Shown: piece by piece, positions 53,702 to 62,015 of the stretch
How the letters are laid out: every line of letters begins with the position of its first letter
Numbering within the stretch: position 1 is the first letter of the stretch
Program-made: the position numbers and the translations under genes
From: Brevibacillus reuszeri
GTDB lineage: Bacteria > Bacillota > Bacilli > Brevibacillales > Brevibacillaceae
Length of the DNA stretch: 64,000 nt
Direction of reading: 5' to 3'
Assembly: GCF_001187725.1 (NCBI RefSeq)
Contig: NZ_LGIQ01000009.1
Location: forward strand, 1,735,493-1,799,492
Notes under the pieces: generated by a model
The model's database searches: none
Told to the model about the DNA's origin: nothing
The model's input: the letters and a program-made list of their open reading frames with translations, nothing else

Positions 53702-54337
53702 ATGATCATTAGCGAAGAAACACAAGAGCAGCTAATCAAGGATGTCACGTGCCAGTACCAGGGGAGCGAGTATGTGCTCAACTGGTACTGGTCTGCGGAC
53801 GTGCCCTGTGTTTATGTTCATAAGTCCCCATATGACACTCCGTTTGATCCGTCCCAGATTAGCGAGGGGCAGTTAAAGCTCTACACCCGCGAGGAATACA
53901 AGGTACACAAAGGGCTGCGCGAAAAAACGGAGGGCATCGGGCGATACACGTATCGGATTTTTCCCTGCCGTTTGCAAAATGGCAAGCCTGTCCTGCTCAT
54001 TCCAGAGGGCGATGCACATATCGTCCACGTGAGCACGGGGAAAGCCAAGATCTATTACTCTTTTAAAAGAGGACGAAATTGGTTCAGCTCGTATCAATCC
54101 TTGCAGATTCGCATTTTTTCTGAAATCCCGATCCCCAAGGATGTGCTTTGCTACGTAAAAAAGGAAGGCTCGGCGCCTGCACACAAGGACGACGGAACGA
54201 GTTACGCCTTTATTCGCGATCTGGAGCCTGGTGTCAACCTGATGCCGGAGATAGAAATAAAGAAAAAGGATGTTATTCGGCTCTTTTTTACGGATGGCAA
54301 AAAGTACGGGGAACTGTACGAACTGATACCCGAATAG
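53702..54337 (+). CDS. Hypothetical beta-rich protein in the tubulin-like/GTPase operon
   Basis: A 211-residue soluble protein, rich in Tyr, Lys and beta-branched residues (CQYQGSEYVLNWYWSADVPC, ARIYYS-type strands, LQIRIFSEIPIPKDVLCYVK, IEIKKKDVIRLFFTDGKKYG). It is consistent with a two-lobe beta-sandwich of the Ig/FN3 kind. No signal peptide, membrane helix or catalytic motif is visible. ATG 53702 has a GGGAG upstream. It lies 15 bases before the GTPase gene, so it is probably an adaptor or specificity subunit of that module. I do not recognise a named family. Confidence 0.65.
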   Translation: MIISEETQEQLIKDVTCQYQGSEYVLNWYWSADVPCVYVHKSPYDTPFDPSQISEGQLKLYTREEYKVHKGLREKTEGIGRYTYRIFPCRLQNGKPVLLIPEGDAHIVHVSTGKAKIYYSFKRGRNWFSSYQSLQIRIFSEIPIPKDVLCYVKKEGSAPAHKDDGTSYAFIRDLEPGVNLMPEIEIKKKDVIRLFFTDGKKYGELYELIPE

Positions 54338-54352
54338 GAGGCGAGCAAGCGC

Positions 54353-55618
54353 ATGCTGTCTTTTTTGAAAAACATGTTTGAAAAGAAGCCGCCAGTCAAG
54401 GAGCGACTTCCCTTTTACGATATTGTTTGCCCATACTGCTTTGCCAAGTTTGAACCAGATCAGGTTGTTTTCCGGGCGACACATCATCGGCAGGACGACG
54501 AAGACTACGCCTTGCAGGAAGATGAGATCCTCAACCACTACAGAGATAAATTTGGATTGGACGCCATCGATGAGCTTGAGGCTATCATCGACCCGGAGTC
54601 TATTCCTGAGGAGAATCATCTGTACGTAGACAATGTACTGGCAGGCGTGACGGATCGCTATGGTTTGGTGTCCAAGCGCAGGCTGTGCCCGAAGTGTCAT
54701 AACGAGCTGCCGATCACGGCAGGGAAAGCACCGAGCAATATCATTTCGATTGTAGGTGCTTCTCAGGTAGGGAAGTCTGTCTACATGACATCCTTGATCC
54801 ATACGCTGCAAAATACAACTGCGAACCACTTCGATGCGGCGTGCATGCCACTCAATGCACAAATCAGCCGAAAGTTCCGGGAGAACTATGAGGCGCCGCT
54901 GTTTGAGCGCGGACAGCTGCTTGATTCCACACAAAAGGAAAAGCGACAGGAGCCATTTATTTTCCAGTTCATTTTCAAAGACAGCGAAAAGGCACCGTTG
55001 ATTCTCGTCTTTTTCGACGTAGCTGGTGAGGGAATGGTGGATCGCGAGTATTTGGAGCTGTATGCTGCGCACGTGAAAAACTCGTCCGGTATTTTGTTCC
55101 TCGTCGACCCGCTGCAAATCAAGACGATTCGCGATCGGGTGATGCTTCAGGCTGGAGATGAGCCAGGGGAGTTTACTGCCAGGTACGATGAGCCGCGCGA
55201 GGTCGTCATCACGCTGTTTGAGAACTTCATCGGCTATCAGGAGCAGAGCAAGACGAATATCCCGACGGCTGTCGTTCTGACCAAGAGTGATATGCTCCAT
55301 CTGATCAAGGAAGATGATGGCGAGTACATCAAGTCCAACAGCAACGTCTTCCGCAATTTCGTGCATGAGCAGTACCTCAATACGACCGAATTTGAGAACA
55401 TCAATGGCGAGATCAGTCGCTTCATTGAAAAAGTGGATCGTCCATTTAAAGATGCGCTGGAGGTTTACTTTACCAATACGGCCTATTTCGCTGTATCCGC
55501 GTTGGGAAGCAATCCGGTTAACCAAAAGGTAAGTGGCGTCGTAACACCGATTCGGGTTGATGAGCCGTTTATTTGGTTAATGCATCAACTGGATTACATC
55601 GAGGGGAGGGAACGGTAG
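54353..55618 (+). CDS. TRAFAC-type GTPase with N-terminal zinc ribbon (DO-GTPase2-like)
   Basis: A 421-residue protein. Two CxxC pairs (CPYCFAKF near residue 27 and CPKCHNELP near 118) make a split zinc ribbon. The GTPase domain has Walker A GASQVGKSVYMTS (about 135), a DxxG-type switch FFDVAGEGM (about 222) and a TKSD guanine-specificity motif (VVLTKSDML, about 307). This is the pattern I recall for double-GTPase (DO-GTPase2) proteins of predicted NTP-dependent conflict systems. There is no membrane segment. It follows the beta-rich protein and directly abuts (1-base overlap) the GAP1-like gene, a pairing known for this family. Confidence 0.8.
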   Translation: MLSFLKNMFEKKPPVKERLPFYDIVCPYCFAKFEPDQVVFRATHHRQDDEDYALQEDEILNHYRDKFGLDAIDELEAIIDPESIPEENHLYVDNVLAGVTDRYGLVSKRRLCPKCHNELPITAGKAPSNIISIVGASQVGKSVYMTSLIHTLQNTTANHFDAACMPLNAQISRKFRENYEAPLFERGQLLDSTQKEKRQEPFIFQFIFKDSEKAPLILVFFDVAGEGMVDREYLELYAAHVKNSSGILFLVDPLQIKTIRDRVMLQAGDEPGEFTARYDEPREVVITLFENFIGYQEQSKTNIPTAVVLTKSDMLHLIKEDDGEYIKSNSNVFRNFVHEQYLNTTEFENINGEISRFIEKVDRPFKDALEVYFTNTAYFAVSALGSNPVNQKVSGVVTPIRVDEPFIWLMHQLDYIEGRER

Positions 55619-58095
55619 TGAGCCGTCAGCCCATTTTGCAGCAGTACTACACCCGCGGGCGACAGGGGATTTTCCGTTCGAACGAAGGATATGATACTGT
55701 CGCCAAATCGTCAGGGCTGGACAATACGTTTATTAAAAAGACGCTCCATCCGTTTTGTGTCTACCACGCTCCTCGTGAACTGCAAGAGCGTGCAGAGGGA
55801 GATTTGTCCAAGTATCCGGAAGCCCTCGTCTGTTTCCAGGCAGAGTCTGGAGAGATGGTGATCGGAAAAAGCGTGTTTGTCGGGGCCGATTTCACCGGGC
55901 AGCGCAATACGTTCTTTAGCCACAACTACATCATTCCTGCGCAGCGGCGTGATGAATTCATAAAAGACCCGAGCAAGCTGTTTGGCATACGTGGTTTTGC
56001 CACTGCACATGACGATGCCAAGGGGAAAGAGCTTCCTGCACTGGAGGATCTGTCCTATCAGACAGCTTCGACTGGTGATCGGAAAAAGTGGCTCATGCAG
56101 CACGGGATTGACGAGCTTGTTTTCAAGCAATTGCTGTATGCTGTGATGACGTCGCTCTCGGCGAAAAAGAAAGTATTTATCAGCTTAAACGTAGAGGTAA
56201 GTACATTATCATCTGTTGCTACAGAGCTGCTTGCCATTCTGTATAGCTGCCTGCCTTATGAGCTGCGCAGGCACTTCGGCTTTTTGACCTACAGCAATGA
56301 GCCAGAGAGCAAAAAGCATATCCATGTTGTCTTTGTAGAAAAAGGGAGCATTCGACCTGGCGGCGGACATAGCGACAAGGATTTCTTGTTCGATTTTGGT
56401 CTCGGTCGAATTCACAATGTTGATTTGCAAGAGGGTGTGCACGAATATCTGAACTTCGCCTGGGAATTCCTGAATGATTCACGAATCCTGACGTCGTTCC
56501 ATGCTTTTTGCGAGGAGGTGCTTACGGGCGCCGATACCTCTATTTCGCTGCGCGTGAGTACTTATTATGAGCTCTGTGCCTTCTATTTGATCGAAAAAGG
56601 CAGGATGTCTGTCTACGAACGCAATCGGGCCGGTGTTTGGCAGGCGCTGAACAGCTATTTGGGACAGCAAGGCTTGTCTCACAAAAAACGCTTGATTGAT
56701 TTGCAAAGCATGCTGTTTCGTAACGAGCAGGAGTCAGTGACAGCCACAAAGCTGCCTGAAAGTGTGACGGTCAAGCAGATGCTGGAGTCGTACAGTGTGA
56801 GCAAGCAGGATAGCCTGCAAATGGACATGATCCGGTTTGTGATGGATGTCCTGATGAAGGCAAAAGCCATGAGGCAGCACAGCTATGTAGCTGAGGTGTA
56901 CAAGCATTTGTCCGCTAACCCGGAGCTATTCGGCTTTATGATGAGATCGGTTTTGGGACATAAACAGCTGACAAAGCCTCTTTTTGAAGACTATTTGGGT
57001 GAACGTCTGCGGGCTGCCTCCCAAATCAGTCAGGTTCTGAAGGAAATTCAGTTTTGGACAGAAACAGCTCCACAAGCGCTGCGAAATCCATTTTTTATGA
57101 CGACGTACATCGAACGGCTGCTCGAATTGTTTGCTCGTGAGCGCCAGAAGCTGGATGCGGCAATATCGATTCATCAGTTTTTTGAAAATCTGGACGGCAC
57201 CCGCGGATATGCGGAGGAGCTTTTGGATGAGCTGGACAAGTCCCTCCTGAAGCATCTCGCTTTGGATACTCTCTCAAAAGAGGATTTTCTTAAAATCGTA
57301 GCACTTCTGGAGGAAAAGGCTCAAAGCTTTTTAGGAACGCTGGATGTGGAAAGCCGTCAAAAGCAGGAGCTGCTCCTGAATCTTGCGGAGCTATTGGAAC
57401 AAAAACGGGCACCGCACCCGGCAGAGTTTTTCCGCAAATGGGATCGTGAAGAGACAAAAGCACAGCAGCGTATCATTCAAAATATGCTGAACGCTCCTTT
57501 CGATAAAGACAGCTTTCCGATGGTGGCTCTCATTTTTTACCGAGACGATCAATTCGGCCAGGAAGGCTTTCACTGCACAGAAATGCTGAACTTCGTTGAG
57601 CAAAATGGGGGTGAGCCTGTCTTGCATGCATTTATCCAGTGGACGATGACACAGCGTATGTTTTTTGAAGACAAAGAGCTGCTGCCTGCTTATCGCCAAG
57701 CATTGAAGCAGTTGTTTTTGGAAGGAAAAGGACGCAGGCTGCGTAGTAAGGAATGGCGTAAGCGCTGGTATGCCGTTCGCAATGCAGATTTCCGCAAGCT
57801 GTTGGAGGAAGTGCGCAGAGAAACAGCAAACCCGCTGGTGAAGCTTTTTCGCAACAAAGCGTTCGTAATATCTGGCTTGCTTGTACTTGTGGCAGCAGGT
57901 GTGTGGGGCGGCTACGCATTTTGGCAGCAGGGACAAGAGGGGGCGCAGGGAAAAGACCCGTCTACGGACACAGCTCATAGAGTGAGAGTACCATCTACTT
58001 CTGGCTGGATCCCTGCATATCGTCTCATGATGGACCCGCAAATCGAGCCAGTCGAGTATGTTGTGCTTGAAACAACGAAGAGTACGACTCCGTAA
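55618..58095 (+). CDS. GTPase-associated protein 1-like (GAP1-N2) membrane protein
   Basis: An approximately 825-residue protein. The N-terminal QQYYTRGRQGIFRSNEGYD, then SGLDNTFIKKTLHPFCVYHA and the FFSHNYIIPAQ region match the GAP1-N2 domain as I recall it (about residues 5-250). A long helical middle follows (about 250-740), then one transmembrane helix (FVISGLLVLVAAGVWGGYAF, about 750-770) and a short outside tail of about 55 residues. The GTG start at 55618 overlaps the GTPase stop. It likely tethers and regulates the zinc-ribbon GTPase at the membrane. It is the last gene of the plus-strand operon. Confidence 0.78.
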   Translation: MSRQPILQQYYTRGRQGIFRSNEGYDTVAKSSGLDNTFIKKTLHPFCVYHAPRELQERAEGDLSKYPEALVCFQAESGEMVIGKSVFVGADFTGQRNTFFSHNYIIPAQRRDEFIKDPSKLFGIRGFATAHDDAKGKELPALEDLSYQTASTGDRKKWLMQHGIDELVFKQLLYAVMTSLSAKKKVFISLNVEVSTLSSVATELLAILYSCLPYELRRHFGFLTYSNEPESKKHIHVVFVEKGSIRPGGGHSDKDFLFDFGLGRIHNVDLQEGVHEYLNFAWEFLNDSRILTSFHAFCEEVLTGADTSISLRVSTYYELCAFYLIEKGRMSVYERNRAGVWQALNSYLGQQGLSHKKRLIDLQSMLFRNEQESVTATKLPESVTVKQMLESYSVSKQDSLQMDMIRFVMDVLMKAKAMRQHSYVAEVYKHLSANPELFGFMMRSVLGHKQLTKPLFEDYLGERLRAASQISQVLKEIQFWTETAPQALRNPFFMTTYIERLLELFARERQKLDAAISIHQFFENLDGTRGYAEELLDELDKSLLKHLALDTLSKEDFLKIVALLEEKAQSFLGTLDVESRQKQELLLNLAELLEQKRAPHPAEFFRKWDREETKAQQRIIQNMLNAPFDKDSFPMVALIFYRDDQFGQEGFHCTEMLNFVEQNGGEPVLHAFIQWTMTQRMFFEDKELLPAYRQALKQLFLEGKGRRLRSKEWRKRWYAVRNADFRKLLEEVRRETANPLVKLFRNKAFVISGLLVLVAAGVWGGYAFWQQGQEGAQGKDPSTDTAHRVRVPSTSGWIPAYRLMMDPQIEPVEYVVLETTKSTTP

Positions 58096-58097
58096 AA

Positions 58098-58182
58098 GAA
58101 TAGGTATTTCTTTTGCAACTGACAGGTAGACTGAAAAACGTACAGACAGGCAACCTGAATTGTTCAAAAGAAATACCTATTT
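58098..58182. repeat. Long inverted repeat with nested arms after the GAP1 gene
   Basis: ATAGGTATTTCTTTTG (58100-58115) and its exact complement CAAAAGAAATACCTAT (58165-58180) extend to 18 paired bases. They enclose 49 bases with a nested CAGGT (58123-58127) / ACCTG (58153-58157) pair. It lies 4 bases after the GAP1 stop and ends 7 bases before a -35 box. It may terminate the 13-kb operon (no clean T-run) or be a small non-coding insertion. Confidence 0.8.
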
Positions 58183-58188
58183 CGTATA

Positions 58189-58217
58189 TTGACGAATATT
58201 TATTTTTATGGTATAAT
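58189..58217 (+). promoter_or_regulatory. Sigma-A promoter of the metallo-beta-lactamase-fold gene
   Basis: TTGACG (58189-58194), 17-base spacer, TATAAT (58212-58217). The 5' UTR is about 84 bases, with an ATAAGG/CCTTAT repeat near 58259-58287. Confidence 0.75.
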
Positions 58218-58307
58218 AATTTATTTAATTGTTGAATACTCTTTCCGTTCGTGGTACATATAAGGATGTAGTTCAGCATGACCTTATTGTACAAGGAGGA
58301 GAAAGGT

Positions 58308-59045
58308 ATGAAGGTTGCAACTGGAGTAGAAATGATTACGTTAGAGGCAGAAGCCTTTGGCGGCAAAATCGCTATTCATCCGACACTACTATGGAATGAG
58401 CAGATGGCTGTTTTAGTGGATACCGGAATGCCTGGGTCATGGGAGTTGATACGCGCTGCTATGATAGAGGCAGGTGTATCGCCAGAAAAATTGAAAGCTG
58501 TCATTATCACGCATCAGGATATCGATCATATTGGCAGTTTGCCCGAAATCGTTCGAGCTTTAGACGGACAAATCGAGGTATACGCTCACGAGCTGGACCA
58601 GCCGTATATCGAAGGAAAGCTGCCGCTGTTCAAAACAAACCCGGAGCGCATGGCCGCGATGCTCGCTTCACTGCCAGAGGAAGAGCGTCAGAAGCTGCAA
58701 GCGGTATTCGCGAATTCACCAAAGGCAAAGGTGGACAAGATAGTGGCAGATGGTGAAGTGCTGCCGATTCTTGGGGGAATACGTGTCATCCATACTCCTG
58801 GTCATACCCCCGGACATATTAGCTTGTACCTGCAAGACAGCAAGACCTTGATTGCTGGGGATGCTATGGTTTATACGGGCGGTGCGCTCCGAGGGCCAGT
58901 TCCGCAATCTACGCTCGATATGGAGACAGCGCTCCAGTCCTTGAAAAAGCTGCAGGATACAAATATTCAGGCTGTAATTTGTTATCATGGCGGTCTCTGT
59001 GAGGATAATGCCGAGGAGCAATTGCAAGCTTTGATCCAAGCATAA
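58308..59045 (+). CDS. MBL-fold metallo-hydrolase
   Basis: A 245-residue cytosolic metallo-beta-lactamase-fold enzyme. The metal site is HQDIDH (residues about 69-74, the HxxxDH variant with Asp in place of the second His), HTPGHTPGH near 165, AGDAM and the late CYHGG. The fold resembles glyoxalase II/lactonase-like hydrolases. ATG 58308 is preferred with AAGGAGGAG upstream; an in-frame ATG at 58278 lacks one. It has its own strong promoter and terminator. The substrate is unknown: thioester, lactone or cyclic-ester hydrolysis are possibilities. Confidence 0.88.
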   Translation: MKVATGVEMITLEAEAFGGKIAIHPTLLWNEQMAVLVDTGMPGSWELIRAAMIEAGVSPEKLKAVIITHQDIDHIGSLPEIVRALDGQIEVYAHELDQPYIEGKLPLFKTNPERMAAMLASLPEEERQKLQAVFANSPKAKVDKIVADGEVLPILGGIRVIHTPGHTPGHISLYLQDSKTLIAGDAMVYTGGALRGPVPQSTLDMETALQSLKKLQDTNIQAVICYHGGLCEDNAEEQLQALIQA

Positions 59046-59072
59046 TCGCACAAGCGTGAAAAAGTCTGGCAA

Positions 59073-59109
59073 GGCACCCACTGTGAAAAGCAGCTAGGGT
59101 GTCTTTTTT
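59073..59109 (+). terminator. Intrinsic terminator after the MBL-fold gene
   Basis: GGCACCC pairs with GGGTGTC across a 17-base loop and is followed by TTTTTTC. Confidence 0.8.
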
Positions 59110-59182
59110 CTTGAAAACCAAGTGAACCTAATGAGCGGGTGGGAGCCAATATATCATGTAAGACCTGATTGGAGGCCGGCCT

Positions 59183-59761
59183 ATGAAAGAGATAGAAGTA
59201 AGACCTTGGCTCATCCGGATGCACCAAGGGGAGGAAGAAGCATTTCAAGAGGTTTACCGAGCCACTCGAACCTATGTCTACAACCTGATTTATTTCCTGG
59301 CACCGCACAAGCAAGATGTAGAAGACATCATGAGTGAAGTATATGTGGAGCTGATTCGCAGCTTGGACAGGTACGATGTAGAGCAGCCTTTTACTTCGTG
59401 GTTCAACGGCTTGATTGTCAGGCAGGTGCGAAATTGGAACCGAAGCATATGGAGGAGATTTCGGCTGATGGAACGAGTGAAGGAAAAAGGCTATGAGGCA
59501 CCTGTGGCAGGGATGGAGGATAGGCTAGGAGCCATCAGTGATCAACTGGAGGTTATCCCTGCCGTCGAGCAATTGTCTCAGAAGCTAAAGGAAATTGTTG
59601 TGCTGCGTTACTACCAAAATTGTTCTCTGGAGGAAATTGCCCACATGCTGCAAATTCCACTCGGGACTGTAAAATCGAGACATCATCTGGCTATGAAAAG
59701 GCTGAGAGCACATTTTGAAGAACGAACCAATAGCGGGGAGGCATCTTATCATGTTCATTGA
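59183..59761 (+). CDS. ECF-type RNA polymerase sigma factor
   Basis: A 192-residue group 4 sigma factor. Region 2 is YNLIYFLAPHKQDVEDIMSEVYVELIR and QPFTSWFNGLIVRQVRNWNR; region 4 is LSQKLKEIVVLRYYQNCSLEEIAHML with LGTVKSRHHLAMKRLR. ATG 59183 follows GGAGG. It overlaps the membrane partner gene by 11 bases, so translation is coupled. It is only distantly similar to the ECF factor at 29638. The promoter specificity is unknown. Confidence 0.92.
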   Translation: MKEIEVRPWLIRMHQGEEEAFQEVYRATRTYVYNLIYFLAPHKQDVEDIMSEVYVELIRSLDRYDVEQPFTSWFNGLIVRQVRNWNRSIWRRFRLMERVKEKGYEAPVAGMEDRLGAISDQLEVIPAVEQLSQKLKEIVVLRYYQNCSLEEIAHMLQIPLGTVKSRHHLAMKRLRAHFEERTNSGEASYHVH

Positions 59762-60734
59762 GGATAAGCTGAAAAAAGAGTATAAATGGGCAGCAAACGA
59801 GCTTGGCAGTGATCCGGCGCTGGATAATCGAATCCTTTTTGCGGCAAGAAAAGAGCTGGCAGGCAGAGCACATAAGAAAAAAGGACTGTTCTTACGTCCA
59901 AAATTGACGCATGTAGCAGCTTCCTTCGTTTTGCTCACCGGATTTGGTTTTGCTACACATAGCTTGCTTTACAAGGAGAATACAGGCTCTGTACAAATCG
60001 AGGTACAAGCGGCAAAAGGCTTTGAATTGACGCAGATTGCCCCAGAGGAGATTCGCCGCGAGCTGGCAAGTGTAGAGAACAAGCTGACAACAGGCGAGAC
60101 AGCAATCGTTTATTTTGCGGAGCTGGAAAAAGAAAAGCATCCTCTCTTTCAGCAAAACCCGGTCATCGGGGTAGAAAAACCCGAGGTCGTTGCAGATTGG
60201 AAGCAGTGGGATGAGATCAGTCAAAAGGCTTCGCTCTCTCACTCCCTGCCCAAGCAGGTCGCAGATGACTTCACTTTCCTCGAAGGCAAGCTGGGAACCC
60301 CCTACGGAGCGATGATCGGCCAGGGAGGGGAGACATGGTTGCATGAGCTGCAACAGGAAAGCAAAGCGACAGGGAAAAGCGTTGTATGGAAAGTAGTCCC
60401 GAATACTGCTTCCCCAATCAATACGTATACAACACTCTATCAAAATGAGCAAAAGGCAAACATCTATTTCACAGTGGAGATACTTTCAAAAGATCAGGTG
60501 GATATCCAGGTGAGCACACCAGAGACGACCCAATACGAGCCGGTAGAAGTGAATGGCAAAAAAGCTCACTATACAAGCAACGACCAATTCCTGTTCAGTG
60601 ATTCGGGTCAATACAAAGAGTTGTCATGGATAAGCAAAGAAGGAGAACAGACAATTATGTACCACATGGCAACAGACTCAATGGCGGTATCGAAAGAGAT
60701 GCTCAAGCAAGCTGCGGAAGCAACTCAATTTTAA
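59751..60734 (+). CDS. Putative membrane anti-sigma factor for the ECF at 59183
   Basis: A 327-residue protein from ATG 59751 (GGGGAGG about 10 bases upstream; a longer TTG-initiated frame from 59715 is less likely). The cytoplasmic N-terminus is about 45 residues, then one helix (THVAASFVLLTGFGFATHSL) and an extracytoplasmic domain of about 260 residues. The architecture matches a sensor anti-sigma. The outside domain contains TGETAIVYFAELEKEKHPLF and VEVNGKKAHYTSNDQFLF, and I do not recognise a named family. A terminator follows. Assigned by gene order and topology. Confidence 0.75.
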   Translation: MFIEDKLKKEYKWAANELGSDPALDNRILFAARKELAGRAHKKKGLFLRPKLTHVAASFVLLTGFGFATHSLLYKENTGSVQIEVQAAKGFELTQIAPEEIRRELASVENKLTTGETAIVYFAELEKEKHPLFQQNPVIGVEKPEVVADWKQWDEISQKASLSHSLPKQVADDFTFLEGKLGTPYGAMIGQGGETWLHELQQESKATGKSVVWKVVPNTASPINTYTTLYQNEQKANIYFTVEILSKDQVDIQVSTPETTQYEPVEVNGKKAHYTSNDQFLFSDSGQYKELSWISKEGEQTIMYHMATDSMAVSKEMLKQAAEATQF

Positions 60735-60740
60735 ATGGAG

Positions 60741-60776
60741 AAACACCGGGAGACTTTTTGCCCGGTGTTTTTGTTT
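60741..60776 (+). terminator. Intrinsic terminator after the second ECF operon
   Basis: AACACCGGG pairs with CCCGGTGTT across AGACTTTTTG, then TTTTG. Confidence 0.9.
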
Positions 60777-60789
60777 CCACCACCATCGT

Positions 60790-61152
60790 CTAACAAAAGC
60801 ACTGCGGGGTCGATGGTCCTTCCTGATAAGCAAGCAGGGCGTTCACACCGTGGCTGAGAATTGCGCCCGATCGCGTCATGGCTGTCACCAACAACGCCTC
60901 CATCACTTCCTCCATCGTGCCGCCCAGCTCCTTGTATTTCTTTACATGGACATCAATGCAGTACGGGCAGCCTGTCACATGCGCCACACAGATTGCGAGG
61001 AGCTCCTTTGTTTTCGTAGGCAAATGCTGTGATTCGTGGTAGACCTTCCGTTCGAGGGCGAGATAAGAAGAGGCGGCCTCGGGAGCCAATTTCATCAATT
61101 CCGGAATGTGCGCCAGATTTGATTTTTCATAATACGAATGCTCTTTGCTCAT
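60790..61152 (-). CDS. AhpD-like carboxymuconolactone decarboxylase family protein
   Basis: A 120-residue AhpD-fold protein. The redox/CMD signature is HVTGCPYCIDVHVKKYKELG (CxxC with the following His), preceded by KTKELLAICVA (Glu of the proton relay) and followed by EEVMEALLVTAMTRSGAIL. It probably acts as a peroxide-linked thiol reductase or a small cytosolic oxidoreductase. ATG 61152 is chosen over an in-frame start at 61236 because GGAG lies upstream at about 10 bases and the longer N-terminus is atypical. Confidence 0.85.
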   Translation of the reverse strand: MSKEHSYYEKSNLAHIPELMKLAPEAASSYLALERKVYHESQHLPTKTKELLAICVAHVTGCPYCIDVHVKKYKELGGTMEEVMEALLVTAMTRSGAILSHGVNALLAYQEGPSTPQCFC

Positions 61153-61242
61153 GGGTTCATCGCTCCGTTCTGAGTAAATTGTGATTACGCACTCATTGTA
61201 GCGAAGCAGACAGCAGAGCATCCGTGACTTTCTCACCGTATA

Positions 61243-61274
61243 AGAATTTATAAGCGCGAACGCTTATAAATTCT
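61243..61274. repeat. Perfect 14-bp stem with CGAA loop between AhpD and Crp genes
   Basis: AGAATTTATAAGCG (61243-61256) and CGCTTATAAATTCT (61261-61274) form a perfect hairpin with a four-base loop (TTCG on minus). There is no T-run on either strand. It may be an operator or an mRNA-stabilising stem after the Crp/Fnr gene. Confidence 0.75.
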
Positions 61275-61307
61275 GGAGCGCATGAAAACCTTCAGCTAAA
61301 ACGCGGT

Positions 61308-61346
61308 TGCTCCTCCTTGAGATGGCCTCGATAGAGGTTTTCTTAC
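61308..61346 (-). promoter_or_regulatory. 39-bp hairpin/Shine-Dalgarno element, copy B
   Basis: This is the same element as 39840-39878, 36 of 39 positions identical, on the minus strand: CCTC-TATC-GAGG hairpin then CTCAAGGAGGAGCA. Here no start codon follows the ribosome-site-like sequence at usable distance, and it lies 3 bases past the Crp stop. It may be a mobile or relic regulatory unit. Confidence 0.5.
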
Positions 61347-61349
61347 CGT

Positions 61350-62015
61350 TTACAGCCCGAATTTTTGTTCGATATCAGCTCGTTGAATGGCAGTAATTCG
61401 TCCCCGCCCCAGCTGTAGCCATCCGACTGCTTCGAATTCCTTGAGGGTTCGGCTGACAACCTCTCTGGCGGTTCCGAGCTCAATCGCTATGGCATCATGT
61501 GTCATGACAAGCGTGGTGCAGGAATGGCTGGTACGACTAAGAAGAAATTGTGCGATCCGGGCATTGATCGGCTTAAAGGCGATGTCCTCAACCAAGGTAG
61601 TAACGGAAATCATGCGCTTCATCATAGTCTGGTAAACAAATTGGCGAAGGGGCTTGTATAGATCCATCCATTCCTTGAATCGCTCAACCGACAGCAGCAA
61701 TATTTCGGTGTTCTCCTCAATTTCCGCCGATGCCTGGTAACCCGTTTCTCCAAGGATGCTGGCCATCATGATCACACAAACACCTCCACGTTTGACACGA
61801 TATAATGTCACCTCGCGTCCTGACTCGCTGATCTTATGGATTCGGACGGTACCCCTCAAGACAAAAGCAGCATGCGAAAAAAGATGTCCCTCCTGCATGG
61901 CGAGCTGTGGAAAAAATCGTTCCACACTAACGCCGCTGCGCAGCCATTCGTCTGCGGGAATGGTGGCAAAGCTCGGAAAGGCGTTCGTGATATCTGCAAT
62001 TTGTTTCTGTTCCAT
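61350..62015 (-). CDS. Crp/Fnr family transcriptional regulator
   Basis: A 221-residue regulator. The N-terminal cyclic-nucleotide-binding-like barrel (residues about 10-135) includes GHLFSHAAFVLRGTVRIHKIS and GREVTLYRVKRGGVC. The dimer helix is KEWMDLYKPLRQFVYQTMMK, and the C-terminal winged helix is THDAIAIELGTAREVVSRTL with recognition helix TAREVVSRTLKEFEA. No clustered cysteines for an Fe-S sensor are seen, so it is Crp/ArcR-like rather than Fnr proper. ATG 62015 follows GGAGG at 4 bases; the ATG upstream overlaps that site. It is divergent from a MATE exporter, which it may control. The effector is unknown. Confidence 0.88.
   Translation of the reverse strand: MEQKQIADITNAFPSFATIPADEWLRSGVSVERFFPQLAMQEGHLFSHAAFVLRGTVRIHKISESGREVTLYRVKRGGVCVIMMASILGETGYQASAEIEENTEILLLSVERFKEWMDLYKPLRQFVYQTMMKRMISVTTLVEDIAFKPINARIAQFLLSRTSHSCTTLVMTHDAIAIELGTAREVVSRTLKEFEAVGWLQLGRGRITAIQRADIEQKFGL

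Noticed and set aside
53873-55525. 550-residue minus-strand ORF antisense to the GTPase gene
   Set aside because: The opposite strand encodes recognisable zinc-ribbon and GTPase motifs. The antisense frame has no domain and no ribosome site.
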